A stretch of 64,000 bases of DNA, taken from Rahnella variigena. Lineage in GTDB: Bacteria > Pseudomonadota > Gammaproteobacteria > Enterobacterales > Enterobacteriaceae. The notes beneath the pieces were generated by a model. The model saw only the letters and a program-made list of their open reading frames with translations, made no database searches and was not told where the DNA came from. The stretch is taken from contig NZ_NSDJ01000001.1 of NCBI RefSeq assembly GCF_003610915.1, positions 1,054,001 to 1,118,000 on the forward strand, given 5' to 3'. The position numbers and the translations under genes were made by a program. Positions 16,658-27,757 of the stretch are shown in pieces. The first letter of the stretch is position 1. Every line of letters begins with the position of its first letter.

Positions 16658-16673
16658 AGAAGTCTAAACGTAT
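16658..16673 (+). promoter_or_regulatory. Predicted tandem MET boxes (MetJ operator)
   Basis: Two adjacent 8-mers, AGAAGTCT and AAACGTAT, match the MetJ consensus AGACGTCT at 7 and 6 of 8 positions. They lie 26 bp before metA. MetJ binds as tandem dimers, so two abutting boxes are the expected minimum operator. Confidence 0.65.
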
Positions 16674-16698
16674 AAATGGATGCAGTGAGGAAGTTGTT

Positions 16699-17628
16699 AT
16701 GCCGATCCGGGTTCCAGATGAACTACCAGCCGTGAATTTCCTGCGCAATGAGAACGTCTTTGTCATGACGTCATCACGTGCGAAAACCCAGGAGATCCGT
16801 CCTCTTAAGGTGCTGGTTCTCAACCTGATGCCGAAGAAAATTGAGACCGAAAATCAGTTTTTACGGCTGCTTTCAAACTCGCCTCTTCAGATTGATGTAC
16901 AGCTGCTGCGCATCGATAGCCGTGAGTCTAAAAACACCCCCGCAGAGCATCTGAACAACTTCTATTGCGACTTTGAAGACATTCAACATGACAACTATGA
17001 CGGTCTGATCGTCACCGGTGCGCCTCTGGGATTGGTCGACTTTTGCGATGTGGCCTACTGGCCGGAAATTGAGCGTGTCATTCACTGGGCGAAAGAGCAT
17101 GTAACATCGACGCTATTTGTCTGCTGGGCGGTTCAGGCTGCACTGAATGTACTTTACGGTCTGCCTAAAATGACGCGTGAAGCCAAGCTCTCAGGGGTGT
17201 ACCCGCATCAGACGCTGCAACCTCTGGCGTTACTGACCCGCGGTTTTGATGAAAGCTTCCTCGCTCCGCATTCTCGTTATGCAGATTTCCCCGCTGATGT
17301 GCTTCGTCAGCATACGGATCTGGATATATTCGCGGAATCTGAAGAGGCGGGGGCGTATCTCTTTGCGACGAAAGATAAGCGTATGGCCTTCGTGACGGGA
17401 CATCCTGAATATGATGCAGGAACGCTGGCCGGAGAGTATCTGCGCGACGTCTCAGCGGGCTTATCTCCGGAAATGCCTTACAACTACTTCCCGCAGGATA
17501 ACGCCGAACTTTCACCGAAGGCGACCTGGCGGAGTCACGGTCACCTGTTGTTCACTAACTGGTTGAATTATTACGTTTATCAGATCACGCCGTTTGACCT
17601 GCGTCAGATGAATCCAACCCTCGAGTAA
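16699..17628 (+). CDS. metA: Homoserine O-succinyltransferase
   Basis: MetA activates homoserine with succinyl-CoA, the first committed step of methionine synthesis. The 309-residue protein has the same length as in E. coli. The catalytic Cys142 (FVCWAVQ) and the His235/Glu237 pair (VTGHPEY) are in place. Tandem MET boxes upstream indicate MetJ-SAM repression. In E. coli metA is also a heat-labile protein limiting growth at high temperature. The gene stands alone between the rrn terminator and the aceBAK operon, as in E. coli. Confidence 0.98.
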   Translation: MPIRVPDELPAVNFLRNENVFVMTSSRAKTQEIRPLKVLVLNLMPKKIETENQFLRLLSNSPLQIDVQLLRIDSRESKNTPAEHLNNFYCDFEDIQHDNYDGLIVTGAPLGLVDFCDVAYWPEIERVIHWAKEHVTSTLFVCWAVQAALNVLYGLPKMTREAKLSGVYPHQTLQPLALLTRGFDESFLAPHSRYADFPADVLRQHTDLDIFAESEEAGAYLFATKDKRMAFVTGHPEYDAGTLAGEYLRDVSAGLSPEMPYNYFPQDNAELSPKATWRSHGHLLFTNWLNYYVYQITPFDLRQMNPTLE

Positions 17629-17648
17629 TCCCTTATTCACGTTTTCAG

Positions 17649-17685
17649 CAGACGATCTTGCCGGTCGTCTGTTCATCCTCTTTTT
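17649..17685 (+). terminator. Probable metA terminator
   Basis: CAGACGATC-TTGCC-GGTCGTCTG gives a 9-bp RNA stem including one G-U pair. It is followed by a pyrimidine-rich tract ending in TTTTT, 20 bp after the metA stop. The T run is displaced from the stem by 9 nt, so it may be weak. Confidence 0.5.
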
Positions 17686-17786
17686 ATCCCTGCGATCCTT
17701 TTCTCTGGTCCCTTCCTGTTCTTCGTACTCTTCCTTCGATCGAAATTCATTACCATTTTATGAAAAAATAATTTACGCATATCTCA

Positions 17787-17815
17787 TTGATTAAAAATAA
17801 GTCTTTTTATATTTA
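17787..17815 (+). promoter_or_regulatory. Predicted aceB promoter
   Basis: TTGATT (17787-17792) and TATTTA (17810-17815) with a 17-bp spacer lie in A/T-rich DNA about 190 bp before aceB. The region resembles the E. coli aceBAK promoter. The 374-bp metA-aceB gap holds only the metA terminator, this promoter and the IclR operator. Confidence 0.5.
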
Positions 17816-17824
17816 AAAATAAAA

Positions 17825-17844
17825 TGGAAATCGTTTTTGATTTT
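17825..17844 (+). promoter_or_regulatory. IclR operator of aceBAK
   Basis: TGGAAATCGTTTTTGATTTT is nearly identical to the IclR-protected sequence I recall upstream of E. coli aceB. It is placed just downstream of the predicted -10. IclR released by glyoxylate (and stabilised by pyruvate) would control the operon. Confidence 0.75.
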
Positions 17845-18002
17845 ATGGAATTCCTGATTACGCTTAAATCTATCGGGCAATAAATGACCAGAGGAAAATT
17901 GCCTCAGAAATATGAGTGCATCTCCGGTGTATTTCCAACCGTAAAAGTGTCTGTTCAGTGAAGCGGTCTGGCAGATTAAGCAGATAATTCAGGAGAAAAG
18001 CG

Positions 18003-19601
18003 ATGTCAGAGCAAATTACACGCAGTCAGCTTGGCTTTACGCGTCGTTTTGGCGAGAACGAAGCGCAAATTCTGACCCAAGAGGCCGTGGAGTTTTTGTC
18101 CGAGCTGGTCGTGCATTTTACCCCGCAGCGTAACCGCTTACTGGCTGACCGTATTGCCGTGCAGCAGAATATAGATCAGGGGGCATTGCCTGATTTTATT
18201 TCGGAAACCACTTCCATTAAAAATTCAGACTGGAAAATACTCGGGATCCCGGCTGATTTGCTGGACCGCCGCGTAGAGATCACCGGTCCTGTTGAACGCA
18301 AGATGGTAATCAATGCGCTCAATGCCAATGTGAAAGTTTTTATGGCGGATTTTGAGGATTCTCTGGCTCCGGACTGGCAGAAAGTCATCGAAGGGCAAAT
18401 CAACTTACGCGACGCGGTGAACGGGACGATCAGCTACACCAATGAATCCGGGAAAATTTATCAGCTCAAGCCCGATCCGGCCATCCTGATTTGCCGTGTC
18501 CGTGGGCTGCATTTACCCGAAAAGCATGTGACCTGGCAGGGCGAAGCTATTCCCGGCTCGCTGTTCGATTTTGCTTTGTATTTCTTCCACAACTACCGCG
18601 CTTTGCTGGAAAAAGGCAGTGGCCCTTATTTCTACCTGCCAAAAATGCAGTCTTATCATGAAGCTGACTGGTGGAACCAGGTCTTCAGTTTTGCCGAAGA
18701 CTATGCCGGATTATCTCGCGGTACGATTAAAGCGACGGTACTGATTGAAACCCTGCCTGCTGTTTTCCAGATGGATGAAATCCTTTATCACCTGCGGGAT
18801 CATATTGTCGGCCTGAATTGTGGTCGCTGGGATTACATCTTCAGCTATATCAAAACACTGAAGAATCATGCTGACCGCGTATTACCCGATCGCCAGTCCG
18901 TGACCATGACTCAGCCTTTCCTCAGTGCTTACTCGCGTCTGCTGATTAAAACTTGTCACCGCCGTGGCGCATTTGCGATGGGTGGCATGGCGGCCTTTAT
19001 TCCCAGCAAAGACGTTAAGCGCAATGAATGGGTGCTGAACAAAGTCCGGACAGATAAAGAGCTGGAAGCGAATAACGGACATGATGGTACCTGGATCGCA
19101 CACCCCGGGCTGGCTGACACCGTGCTTGAAGTGTTTGACAAAGCGCTGGGCAACCGTTCAAACCAGCTGGATGTCTTGCGGGAAGAAGATGATCAAATTA
19201 CCGCCGGACAATTGCTCGAACCTTGTTCCGGCGAACGCACCGAAGAAGGTATGCGCGCCAATATCCGCGTCGCAGTGCAATACATTGAGGCCTGGATTTC
19301 CGGTAATGGCTGCGTGCCGATTTACGGATTGATGGAAGATGCCGCCACCGCTGAAATCTCCCGGACATCTATCTGGCAGTGGATCCACCATGGCAAGTCG
19401 TTAAATGACGGCCAGCCGGTCACGAAACCGCTGTTCCGCCGCATGCTCAATGAGGAAATGCTGGTCATTCAGCAGGAGTTGGGCGAACAGCGTTTCAGCG
19501 CAGGTCGCTTCACACAAGCCGCGGCACTGATGGAAAAAATCACCACACAGGATGAGTTAATCGACTTCCTGACCCTGCCGGGCTATCAGCTGCTGGCCTG
19601 A
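18003..19601 (+). CDS. aceB: Malate synthase A
   Basis: AceB condenses glyoxylate with acetyl-CoA to malate, the second step of the glyoxylate bypass used on acetate and fatty acids. At 532 residues it has the malate synthase A length (533 in E. coli), and it starts MSEQITRSQLGFTRRFGENE. The signature KDVKRNEWVLNKVRTDKELE-type region and the GLNCGRWDYIFS active-site segment are present. The ATG has AGGAG upstream. First gene of aceBAK; aceA follows after 40 bp. Confidence 0.98.
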   Translation: MSEQITRSQLGFTRRFGENEAQILTQEAVEFLSELVVHFTPQRNRLLADRIAVQQNIDQGALPDFISETTSIKNSDWKILGIPADLLDRRVEITGPVERKMVINALNANVKVFMADFEDSLAPDWQKVIEGQINLRDAVNGTISYTNESGKIYQLKPDPAILICRVRGLHLPEKHVTWQGEAIPGSLFDFALYFFHNYRALLEKGSGPYFYLPKMQSYHEADWWNQVFSFAEDYAGLSRGTIKATVLIETLPAVFQMDEILYHLRDHIVGLNCGRWDYIFSYIKTLKNHADRVLPDRQSVTMTQPFLSAYSRLLIKTCHRRGAFAMGGMAAFIPSKDVKRNEWVLNKVRTDKELEANNGHDGTWIAHPGLADTVLEVFDKALGNRSNQLDVLREEDDQITAGQLLEPCSGERTEEGMRANIRVAVQYIEAWISGNGCVPIYGLMEDAATAEISRTSIWQWIHHGKSLNDGQPVTKPLFRRMLNEEMLVIQQELGEQRFSAGRFTQAAALMEKITTQDELIDFLTLPGYQLLA

Positions 19602-19641
19602 CTCTTCTTACCCTACATAAAAAAAGACCGGAGCATTTGCC

Positions 19642-20964
19642 ATGAAAACGACCCGTACTCAGCAAATTCAGCAGCTTGAAGAAACCTGGAACCAGCCGCG
19701 CTGGAAAAATATCACGCGACCTTACACGGCGGCAGAGGTGATCAGCCTGCGTGGCTCAGTAAACCCTGAATGTACATTGGCTCAGCACGGTGCGGCACGT
19801 CTGTGGAATTTACTGCATGGCGCTTCGCGTAAAGGCTATGTGAATTGCCTCGGTGCTCTGACCGGCGGGCAGGCATTACAGCAGGCGAAAGCGGGGATTG
19901 AAGCCATTTATCTGTCCGGGTGGCAGGTGGCTGCCGATGCTAATACGGCTTCCAGTATGTATCCGGATCAGTCGTTGTATCCGGTGAATTCGGTGCCTGA
20001 AGTGGTGGCGCGGATTAACAATACTTTCCGCCGTGCTGATCAGATCCAGTGGGCGAATAACATTGAACCCGGTCAGCCCGGTTATACCGACTATTTTCTG
20101 CCGATTGTGGCCGATGCTGAAGCCGGTTTTGGTGGCGTACTCAATGCGTTTGAACTGATGAAATCCATGGTTGAAGCCGGTGCTGCAGCCGTTCATTTTG
20201 AAGATCAGCTCGCTGCTGTTAAAAAGTGCGGGCATATGGGCGGAAAAGTTCTGGTGCCAACACAGGAAGCGGTACAGAAACTGGTTTCCGCGCGTCTTGC
20301 CGCCGATGTTCTCGGGGTGCCGACGTTGCTGGTGGCGCGCACCGATGCAGATGCCGCAGATTTACTGACATCCGATTGTGACCCGTATGACAGCCAGTTT
20401 ATTACCGGCGAAAGAACGCATGAAGGTTTCTACAGAACGCATGCGGGTATTGAACAGGCTATCAGCCGGGGGCTGGCTTATGCGCCATACGCTGACGTGG
20501 TGTGGTGTGAAACATCTACGCCAGATTTGAAACTGGCTCAGCGTTTTGCCGAGGCCATTCATGCCAAATTCCCGGGCAAACTGCTGGCCTACAACTGTTC
20601 GCCATCGTTTAACTGGAAGAAGAATCTCGACGATAAAACCATCGCCAGTTTCCAGGATCAGCTGGCCGCGATGGGCTATCAGTACCAGTTCATCACGCTG
20701 GCGGGCATTCACAGCATGTGGTTCAACATGTTCGATCTGGCTCATGCCTACGCACAGGGCGAAGGGATGAAGCACTATGTCGACAAAGTGCAGGAACCTG
20801 AATTCGCTGCCATCAGCCGTGGCTACACTTTCGCTTCCCATCAGCAGGAAGTCGGAACGGGCTATTTCGACAAGGTCACCACCATCATTCAGGGCGGGCG
20901 CTCCTCGGTGACCGCGCTGACCGGTTCCACCGAAGAACAGCAATTCTCATCCACATCGCACTGA
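19642..20964 (+). CDS. aceA: Isocitrate lyase
   Basis: AceA cleaves isocitrate to succinate and glyoxylate, diverting carbon round the CO2-releasing TCA steps. The 440-residue protein has the catalytic loop [11 protein letters not shown] with the active-site Cys196, and the [10 protein letters not shown] metal/substrate region at about 156-165. It lies between aceB and aceK. A strong hairpin just after its stop probably lowers transcription into aceK, consistent with the known large excess of lyase over the kinase/phosphatase. Confidence 0.98.
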   Translation: MKTTRTQQIQQLEETWNQPRWKNITRPYTAAEVISLRGSVNPECTLAQHGAARLWNLLHGASRKGYVNCLGALTGGQALQQAKAGIEAIYLSGWQVAADANTASSMYPDQSLYPVNSVPEVVARINNTFRRADQIQWANNIEPGQPGYTDYFLPIVADAEAGFGGVLNAFELMKSMVEAGAAAVHFEDQLAAVKKCGHMGGKVLVPTQEAVQKLVSARLAADVLGVPTLLVARTDADAADLLTSDCDPYDSQFITGERTHEGFYRTHAGIEQAISRGLAYAPYADVVWCETSTPDLKLAQRFAEAIHAKFPGKLLAYNCSPSFNWKKNLDDKTIASFQDQLAAMGYQYQFITLAGIHSMWFNMFDLAHAYAQGEGMKHYVDKVQEPEFAAISRGYTFASHQQEVGTGYFDKVTTIIQGGRSSVTALTGSTEEQQFSSTSH

Positions 20965-20974
20965 CTCTCTTTCT

Positions 20975-20999
20975 GGCCCGGCGAAATCCGGGCCTTTTT
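20975..20999 (+). terminator. Hairpin with T run between aceA and aceK
   Basis: GGCCCGG-CGAAAT-CCGGGCC followed by TTTTT has every feature of an intrinsic terminator yet lies inside the operon. It is the likely cause of reduced aceK expression, in the place where E. coli carries other inverted repeats. Confidence 0.8.
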
Positions 21000-21018
21000 C
21001 TCTTTTGGAGCTGCCACT

Positions 21019-22731
21019 ATGCGTATAGAACTGTTGATTGCACAGACTATTTTGCAGGGATTCGACGCACAGTACGGCCGCTTTCTGGAGGTGACATCGG
21101 GGGCGCAGCAACGTTTTGAAAATGCCAACTGGCCAGCGGTACAGGCGGCGATGAAGCAGCGTATTCATTTGTATGATCACCATGTCGGACTGGTGGTTGC
21201 CCAGCTTAAATGCATCACCGGTCAGCACTTTTATGATGCCGCATTCCTGATCCGCATAAAGGAATGTTACTCCGAATTACTGCCTGATTATCCCCGGGCT
21301 GAAATCGCCGAAAGCTTTTTTAATTCAGTTTATTGCCGGATCTTCAAACATCGTGATCTGACGGCAGATAAGCTTTTTATTTTCAGCGAGCAGCCTGTCA
21401 GAAAACCACAAAATTGTTCCCGTCCCTTGTCACGTGAGTATCCGGTGCAGGGCAATCTGATAGCCGCATTATCAAAGGTGCTTGATGACCTGCCGGTACG
21501 TTTACCGTGGGAAGAGGCGAACCGCGATGTTGATTATATTGCTACGGCATTGCAGCAACGCTTTTCCGCTGAGTGGCTGGCGGATGCTGATATTGAGATC
21601 GCCACAGAGCTTTTTTATCGCAATAAGGCCACGTGGATTATCGGGAAAATCAGGGCAGGGTCGCAGGTATTCCCGCTGCTGTTGCCGGTACATCTCAATC
21701 ATCAGAATCAGTTGTTTGTGGATACCTGTCTTACTGAAGGTAATGATGCCAGCATCGTTTTCGGGTTTGCGCGCTCTTATTTCATGGTGTACGCCCCACA
21801 ACCCGGCGCGCTGGTTGAATGGTTGCGTGAGATATTACCGGCGAAAACCACTGCTGAACTTTACAGCGCCATCGGCTGCCAGAAGCATGCAAAAACTGAG
21901 TGTTACCGCGAGCACTTACGCTTTATGGCGCAGACCGACGAGTCTTTTATTATTGCGCCGGGTGTCAAAGGCATGGTTATGCTGGTCTTTACTTTGCCCG
22001 GCAGTGACCGGGTGTTCAAAGTCATCAAAGACAATTTTGCGCCGCAAAAAGAAGTGACCGAAGCACAGGTCATGGCCTGCTATCAGTTAGTGAAAGAGCA
22101 TGACCGCGTAGGGCGGATGGCCGATACGCAGGAGTTCGAGCATTTTGTTCTGCCGAAGAAAAATATTAGTCCTGAGCTGATGACTGAATTACAGCGAGAA
22201 GTGCCGGCTAAAATTGAAGATCTGGGTGACAGCATTGCGCTTCATCATCTGTATATAGAACGGCGTATGACGCCGCTGAATTTATATCTGGAGCAGGCCA
22301 GTGATGCGCAGCTTCATGATGTAATAGAGGAATATGGCAATGCAATCAAGCAGCTGGCCGCGGCGAATATCTTTCCAGGTGATATGTTGTTTAAGAATTT
22401 TGGCGTGACCCGTCATGGTCGTGTGGTGTTTTATGACTACGACGAAATCTGCTACATGACCGAAGTGAATTTCCGCGACATTCCAGCAGCACGTTATCCT
22501 GAAGATGAACTGGCCAGCGAACCCTGGTACAGCATTGCGCCCGGTGATGTTTTCCCGGAAGAATTCCGGCATTTCCTGTGCAGTGACAAGCGTCTTGGTC
22601 AGATTTTTGAGTCGCTGCACGACGACCTGTTCAGCGCCGGTTACTGGCGCGGTTTACAGCAGCGTATCAGCGAAGGGCATGTGGAAGATGTGTTTGCTTA
22701 TCGCCGTTCTCAGCGCTTTAGCCGCCGCTAA
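21019..22731 (+). CDS. aceK: Isocitrate dehydrogenase kinase/phosphatase
   Basis: AceK reversibly phosphorylates isocitrate dehydrogenase, setting the branch point between the TCA cycle and the glyoxylate bypass. The 570-residue protein (578 in E. coli) has the ATP-binding loop [16 protein letters not shown], the VFKVIKD lysine region and the catalytic [18 protein letters not shown] block. It starts with ATG at 21019, 54 bp after aceA and beyond the attenuating hairpin, so part of the mRNA is expected to end before it. Confidence 0.97.
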   Translation: MRIELLIAQTILQGFDAQYGRFLEVTSGAQQRFENANWPAVQAAMKQRIHLYDHHVGLVVAQLKCITGQHFYDAAFLIRIKECYSELLPDYPRAEIAESFFNSVYCRIFKHRDLTADKLFIFSEQPVRKPQNCSRPLSREYPVQGNLIAALSKVLDDLPVRLPWEEANRDVDYIATALQQRFSAEWLADADIEIATELFYRNKATWIIGKIRAGSQVFPLLLPVHLNHQNQLFVDTCLTEGNDASIVFGFARSYFMVYAPQPGALVEWLREILPAKTTAELYSAIGCQKHAKTECYREHLRFMAQTDESFIIAPGVKGMVMLVFTLPGSDRVFKVIKDNFAPQKEVTEAQVMACYQLVKEHDRVGRMADTQEFEHFVLPKKNISPELMTELQREVPAKIEDLGDSIALHHLYIERRMTPLNLYLEQASDAQLHDVIEEYGNAIKQLAAANIFPGDMLFKNFGVTRHGRVVFYDYDEICYMTEVNFRDIPAARYPEDELASEPWYSIAPGDVFPEEFRHFLCSDKRLGQIFESLHDDLFSAGYWRGLQQRISEGHVEDVFAYRRSQRFSRR

Positions 22732-22743
22732 AGCGCGTAATCG

Positions 22744-22767
22744 TCCCGCCATATTTCGGCGGGATTT
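22744..22767. terminator. Terminator between convergent aceK and iclR
   Basis: TCCCGCC and GGCGGGA form a 7-bp stem with a short loop and a T-rich flank. It sits between the two convergent stops. Confidence 0.75.
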
Positions 22768-22777
22768 CAGTGCCCTT

Positions 22778-23620
22778 TCAGTGTTTCCCGCCGCCGTACG
22801 CCTGCGTAATTTCTTTCGCCGCATGGATCACCAGAGCACCCAGCTCCGTCACCCGGTCATCAGTGATGCGCGAAATCGGGCCAGAGATGGAAATCGCCGC
22901 ATACGCATCATTATGTTCGTCGTAAATGCAGGTCGCCACACAGCGCAGGCCAAGTGCATGCTCTTCATCATCAAAGGCATAGCCGCGTTTACGTGTGTCC
23001 GCCAGCTCCTGCTTCAGGTTCGCCGGAGAGGTTTTTGTCAGCGGCGTATAGCTGTGCAGGCCAATCTTATGCAGCAGTTTTGCCAGGCGTTCTTCCGGTA
23101 ATGTCGAAAGAAAGGCTTTACCGGCACCTGACGCATGCATCGGTAATTTGCCGCCAATCGGCGCGGACATTCGCATCAGCGCATTGCATTGCACCTGATC
23201 GATAATGATCGCCTGATAATCACTGTGATCCAGTACCGCCAGATTCACCGTTTCGCCGGATTCCTCCATCAGGCGACGCAACATCGGGTGGACCATCGCC
23301 AGTAAATTCCGGCTTTGCAGGAAACTGCTTCCCACAACAAAAGCGTGCGAGCCTATGGTCCACAAACCCAGATCGCCGACCTGACGGACAAAACCTTGTT
23401 GCTGCATCGTGGTCAGCAGGCGATGGGTGGTGGAATTCGGCAATCCTGCCTGCTGAGCAAGATCTGTCAGCGCTACGCTGCCTTGCGCTTCAGCGATATA
23501 TTCCAGCAACTTAAGGCCACGTGTCAGGGACTGAACCTGCCCGGTCGCGGCGCTGCTTGTTGCAGTCGCGGCTTTGGTTTTCTTAGCACGTTTGGCCGGA
23601 GCCGATACGGACGTTGCCAT
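22778..23620 (-). CDS. iclR: Acetate operon repressor IclR
   Basis: IclR represses aceBAK. The protein has an N-terminal winged helix (about residues 28-90, with LTDLAQQAGLPNSTTHRLL as recognition region) and a C-terminal GAF-like effector domain binding glyoxylate or pyruvate. The ATG at 23620 gives 280 residues and has AAGGA at a suitable distance. The frame is open to 23668, but that extension is not conserved. The alanine/lysine-rich start is typical of enterobacterial IclR. It is divergent from metH and convergent with aceK. Confidence 0.95.
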   Translation of the reverse strand: MATSVSAPAKRAKKTKAATATSSAATGQVQSLTRGLKLLEYIAEAQGSVALTDLAQQAGLPNSTTHRLLTTMQQQGFVRQVGDLGLWTIGSHAFVVGSSFLQSRNLLAMVHPMLRRLMEESGETVNLAVLDHSDYQAIIIDQVQCNALMRMSAPIGGKLPMHASGAGKAFLSTLPEERLAKLLHKIGLHSYTPLTKTSPANLKQELADTRKRGYAFDDEEHALGLRCVATCIYDEHNDAYAAISISGPISRITDDRVTELGALVIHAAKEITQAYGGGKH

Positions 23621-23885
23621 GAGCCTGTTCCTTGTAAGATGCGCCAAATGCTGGCGAAGAAAAATCATTTTTGGAATTGGTTTTCGTTTTTACAGTATGG
23701 ATCGCAACCAGCCTTTGCGCTCATCCGATGTGTTGCACTGCATTTGCGGGATGCCTTCCTGAATTGAAAAAGTCTCACGTCGGCGCGGGCTTTTGGTCGG
23801 GGAAGGTATGCTAGGATGTTGACCATAATTTCCGGCGCATGAATGCACAATTTGCCGGGTGTCAGTGACGGGTGATGAGGTGAAA

Positions 23886-26800
23886 GTGACTAATCGAGTT
23901 GAGGCGCTACATAAGCAACTGGCACAGCGCATTTTGGTTCTGGACGGCGGCATGGGCACCATGATCCAAAGCTACCGTCTGGAAGAAGAAGATTACCGTG
24001 GCGAACGTTTTGCTGACTGGGAAAGCGATCTTAAAGGCAATAACGATCTTCTGGTCTTGTCTAAACCGGAAGTGATCGTCGAGATCCATAACGGTTATCT
24101 GGCTGCTGGCGCCGATATTCTCGAAACCAACACTTTTAACTCCACCACGATTGCGATGGCTGACTACCATATGGAATCGCTGTCGGCTGAAATTAACTAT
24201 GAAGCAGCCCGGCTGGCGCGTCAGTGCGCCGATGAGTGGACCGCCCGCACACCGGATAAACCACGTTACGTCGCCGGTGTGTTAGGCCCGACTAACCGTA
24301 CGGCGTCGATTTCCCCAGACGTCAACGATCCCGCTTTCCGTAATGTGTCTTTCGATCAACTGGTCCAGGCCTATCGCGAATCGACCCGTGCGCTGATTGA
24401 AGGCGGCGCAGATTTGATCATGATCGAAACCATCTTTGACACGCTCAACGCCAAAGCCGCCACATTCGCGGTTGAAAGCGAGTTTGAAGCGATGGGCATT
24501 GTATTGCCTGTGATGGTTTCCGGCACTATCACTGACGCTTCCGGCCGTACGCTATCAGGCCAGACGACAGAAGCTTTTTATAACTCACTGCGTCACGTTA
24601 AACCGCTCACTTTCGGCCTGAACTGTGCACTGGGGCCGGATGAGTTACGTCAGTATGTTGCTGAGCTATCCCGCATTGCAGAATGTTATGTGACAGCTCA
24701 CCCCAACGCCGGTTTACCCAACGCCTTTGGTGACTACGATCTGGAAGCCAAAGAGATGGCGGAGCACATTGCCGAATGGGCGCGCTCGGGCTTCCTGAAC
24801 ATCGTCGGTGGCTGCTGTGGTACCACGCCTGCACATATTGCGGCGATGGTGAAAGCTGTCGAGGGCGTACCGCCACGTGCGTTGCCGGTTATCCCGGTTG
24901 CCTGCCGTCTTGCAGGGCTGGAACCACTGACTATTGATCCGCAGACGCTGTTTGTGAACGTCGGTGAACGCACCAACGTCACCGGTTCCGCCAGATTTAA
25001 ACGGCTGATTAAAGAAGAAAAGTATTCGGAAGCGCTGGCCGTGGCTCGTCAGCAGGTGGAAAGTGGCGCCCAAATTATCGACATCAACATGGATGAAGGG
25101 ATGCTCGACGCCGAAGCGGCGATGGTGCGTTTCCTCAATCTGATTGCCGGTGAACCGGATATTGCACGCGTGCCGATCATGATCGACTCGTCCAAATGGG
25201 ACGTCATTGAAAAAGGCCTGAAATGCATTCAGGGCAAAGGGATTGTTAACTCCATTTCCATGAAAGAGGGCGAAGAAGCCTTCCTGCATCACGCCCGCAT
25301 GGTGCGCCGCTATGGTGCGGCCGTAGTGGTCATGGCATTCGATGAAACCGGACAGGCGGATACCCGCGCCCGCAAAATTGAAATATGCCTCCGTGCCTAC
25401 AAATTACTGACTGAAAAAGTCGGTTTCCCGCCGGAAGACATCATTTTTGACCCGAATATTTTCGCGGTCGCCACCGGCATTGAAGAGCACAACAACTACG
25501 CTGTCGATTTCATCGAAGCCTGCGCCGATATCAAAACACAATTGCCGCACGCACTGATTTCCGGCGGTGTTTCCAACGTTTCCTTCTCGTTCCGGGGTAA
25601 TGAACCGGTGCGCGAAGCTATTCACGCCGTTTTCCTGTATCACGCTATCCGCAACGGTATGGATATGGGCATCGTCAACGCCGGGCAGCTGGCGATTTAT
25701 GATGATTTACCTGCTGAACTGCGCGACGCCGTTGAAGACGTGATCCTCAACCGCCGCGACGATGGTACTGAGCGTCTGCTTGAACTTGCCGAAAAATACC
25801 GTGGCAGCAAGGACGATGGCGAAGCCAACAAACAGCAGGCGGAATGGCGCAGCTGGGAAGTCAAAAAACGCCTTGAATACTCGCTGGTGAAAGGCATTAC
25901 CGAATTTATCGAACTGGATACCGAAGAGTGTCGCCAGCTCGCTGCGCGGCCGATTGAAGTGATCGAAGGTCCGCTGATGGACGGCATGAACGTTGTCGGT
26001 GACCTGTTTGGTGCCGGTAAAATGTTCCTGCCGCAGGTGGTGAAGTCTGCGCGCGTAATGAAGCAGGCCGTGGCCTATCTGGAGCCGTACATCGAAGCGA
26101 GTAAGGAGAAGGGCCAGACCAACGGCAAAATCCTGCTTGCGACAGTAAAAGGCGACGTACATGACATCGGCAAAAACATCGTTGGCGTGGTACTGCAATG
26201 CAATAACTACGAGATTATCGATCTCGGTGTGATGGTGCCCACCGACAAAATCCTGAAAACGGCCATTGAAGAAAATGTCGATATCATCGGGCTTTCGGGG
26301 CTGATCACGCCGTCGCTGGATGAAATGGTTAACGTGGCGAAAGAGATGGAACGTCGAGGTTTCACCATGCCGTTGCTGATTGGCGGCGCGACCACCTCAA
26401 AAGCGCACACCGCGGTTAAAATCGAACAAAACTACAGTGGCGCGACCTGTTATGTGCAAAATGCCTCGCGTTCTGTCGGCGTGGTCTCGGCCTTGCTGTC
26501 AAAAGATCAGCGTGACGCGTTTATCGAACGTACGCGCAAAGAGTACGACACCGTGCGTATCCAGCATGCACGTAAAAAACCCCGCACACCGCCGGTCAGC
26601 CTTGAGGTCGCCCGCGATAACGCGATGACCATTGACTGGGACAATTACACGCCGCCTGTCGCTCACCGGCTGGGCATTCAGAAAGTGGAAGCCAGCATTG
26701 AAACGCTGCGTAATTACATCGACTGGACGCCTTTCTTCATGACCTGGTCGCTGGCCGGTAAATACCCGCGCATTCTTGAAGATGAAGTGGTCGGCGAGGA

Positions 26801-27569
26801 AGCGAAGCGCCTGTTCAAAGATGCCAATGACCTGCTGGATAAACTCTCCACAGAGAAATTGCTTAATCCGCGTGGTGTCGTCGGCTTGTTCCCTGCAAAC
26901 CGCAAGGGTGATGACATTGAAATCTATAGCGATGAACGTCGTGAAGACGTGCTGGTCGTCAGCCATCATTTACGTCAGCAAACCGAAAAAAACGACTTCG
27001 CCAACTACTGTCTGGCGGACTTTGTTGCGCCGAAATCCAGCGGCAAGAAAGATTACATGGGCGCGTTCGCCGTCACCGGCGGGCTGGAAGAAGACGCGCT
27101 GGCTGAGGCGTATGACAAGCAACATGATGATTATAATAAAATCATGATTAAAGCGCTGTCAGACCGTCTGGCAGAAGCGTTCGCAGAATACCTGCATGAA
27201 AAAGTGCGTAAGGTTTACTGGGGCTTTGCGCCGACAGAAAATCTGAGCAATGAAGAACTGATCCGCGAGAATTATCAGGGCATCCGTCCGGCTCCTGGTT
27301 ATCCGGCCTGTCCTGAACACACTGAAAAAGGTCAAATCTGGAAACTGCTTGATGTCGAAGCCAACACCGGTATGCAACTGACCGAATCCTTCGCCATGTG
27401 GCCGGGGGCGGCGGTATCGGGCTGGTATTTCAGTCACCCGGACAGCAAATATTTCGCCGTGGCGCAGATTCAGCGTGATCAGGTGGAAGATTATGCGGCG
27501 CGTAAAAATATGCCTGTCGCCGAAGTCGAACGCTGGCTGGCGCCGAACTTAGGTTACGACGCCGACTGA
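23886..27569 (+). CDS. metH: Cobalamin-dependent methionine synthase
   Basis: MetH transfers a methyl group from methyltetrahydrofolate to homocysteine through cobalamin. Modules in order: homocysteine-binding barrel with zinc Cys in GLNCALG and VGGCCGTTP; pterin barrel ([13 protein letters not shown]); cobalamin module with [11 protein letters not shown] carrying the lower-ligand His; and the C-terminal AdoMet reactivation domain ending LGYDAD. I chose the GTG at 23886, with GAGG 5 nt upstream, because it gives exactly 1227 residues and an N-terminus colinear with E. coli MetH. In-frame GTGs at 23859, 23865 and 23880 are alternatives. No cobalamin riboswitch was seen. Confidence 0.97.
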   Translation: MTNRVEALHKQLAQRILVLDGGMGTMIQSYRLEEEDYRGERFADWESDLKGNNDLLVLSKPEVIVEIHNGYLAAGADILETNTFNSTTIAMADYHMESLSAEINYEAARLARQCADEWTARTPDKPRYVAGVLGPTNRTASISPDVNDPAFRNVSFDQLVQAYRESTRALIEGGADLIMIETIFDTLNAKAATFAVESEFEAMGIVLPVMVSGTITDASGRTLSGQTTEAFYNSLRHVKPLTFGLNCALGPDELRQYVAELSRIAECYVTAHPNAGLPNAFGDYDLEAKEMAEHIAEWARSGFLNIVGGCCGTTPAHIAAMVKAVEGVPPRALPVIPVACRLAGLEPLTIDPQTLFVNVGERTNVTGSARFKRLIKEEKYSEALAVARQQVESGAQIIDINMDEGMLDAEAAMVRFLNLIAGEPDIARVPIMIDSSKWDVIEKGLKCIQGKGIVNSISMKEGEEAFLHHARMVRRYGAAVVVMAFDETGQADTRARKIEICLRAYKLLTEKVGFPPEDIIFDPNIFAVATGIEEHNNYAVDFIEACADIKTQLPHALISGGVSNVSFSFRGNEPVREAIHAVFLYHAIRNGMDMGIVNAGQLAIYDDLPAELRDAVEDVILNRRDDGTERLLELAEKYRGSKDDGEANKQQAEWRSWEVKKRLEYSLVKGITEFIELDTEECRQLAARPIEVIEGPLMDGMNVVGDLFGAGKMFLPQVVKSARVMKQAVAYLEPYIEASKEKGQTNGKILLATVKGDVHDIGKNIVGVVLQCNNYEIIDLGVMVPTDKILKTAIEENVDIIGLSGLITPSLDEMVNVAKEMERRGFTMPLLIGGATTSKAHTAVKIEQNYSGATCYVQNASRSVGVVSALLSKDQRDAFIERTRKEYDTVRIQHARKKPRTPPVSLEVARDNAMTIDWDNYTPPVAHRLGIQKVEASIETLRNYIDWTPFFMTWSLAGKYPRILEDEVVGEEAKRLFKDANDLLDKLSTEKLLNPRGVVGLFPANRKGDDIEIYSDERREDVLVVSHHLRQQTEKNDFANYCLADFVAPKSSGKKDYMGAFAVTGGLEEDALAEAYDKQHDDYNKIMIKALSDRLAEAFAEYLHEKVRKVYWGFAPTENLSNEELIRENYQGIRPAPGYPACPEHTEKGQIWKLLDVEANTGMQLTESFAMWPGAAVSGWYFSHPDSKYFAVAQIQRDQVEDYAARKNMPVAEVERWLAPNLGYDAD

Positions 27570-27594
27570 TCCTGAATACTCCCGCTCTCTGGAG

Positions 27595-27694
27595 GTGAAA
27601 ACAGGCAGAAGAGTAAAGCGTCCGCGCCATGGATGGCGCGGTTCGAGCCATCAGGGATGATTTTACGGCGTCTTTACGATCTGCCTGTTTTCAC
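27595..27694. repeat. 100-bp imperfect palindromic element
   Basis: Perfect 14-bp terminal inverted arms GTGAAAACAGGCAG and CTGCCTGTTTTCAC enclose an inner GTAAAG/CTTTAC pair and a 9-bp hairpin CCGCGCCAT-GG-ATGGCGCGG. It lies between metH and the convergent regulator gene. The structure suggests a mobile non-autonomous intergenic repeat or a strong transcriptional barrier. I recall similar sequences from related genomes but cannot name the family. Confidence 0.7.
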
Positions 27695-27757
27695 TGATCC
27701 TGACATTCATCCTCAGCCCTCGTCCGGTTCCACCTGCCATTTCTCTGCTTCTTTAAA

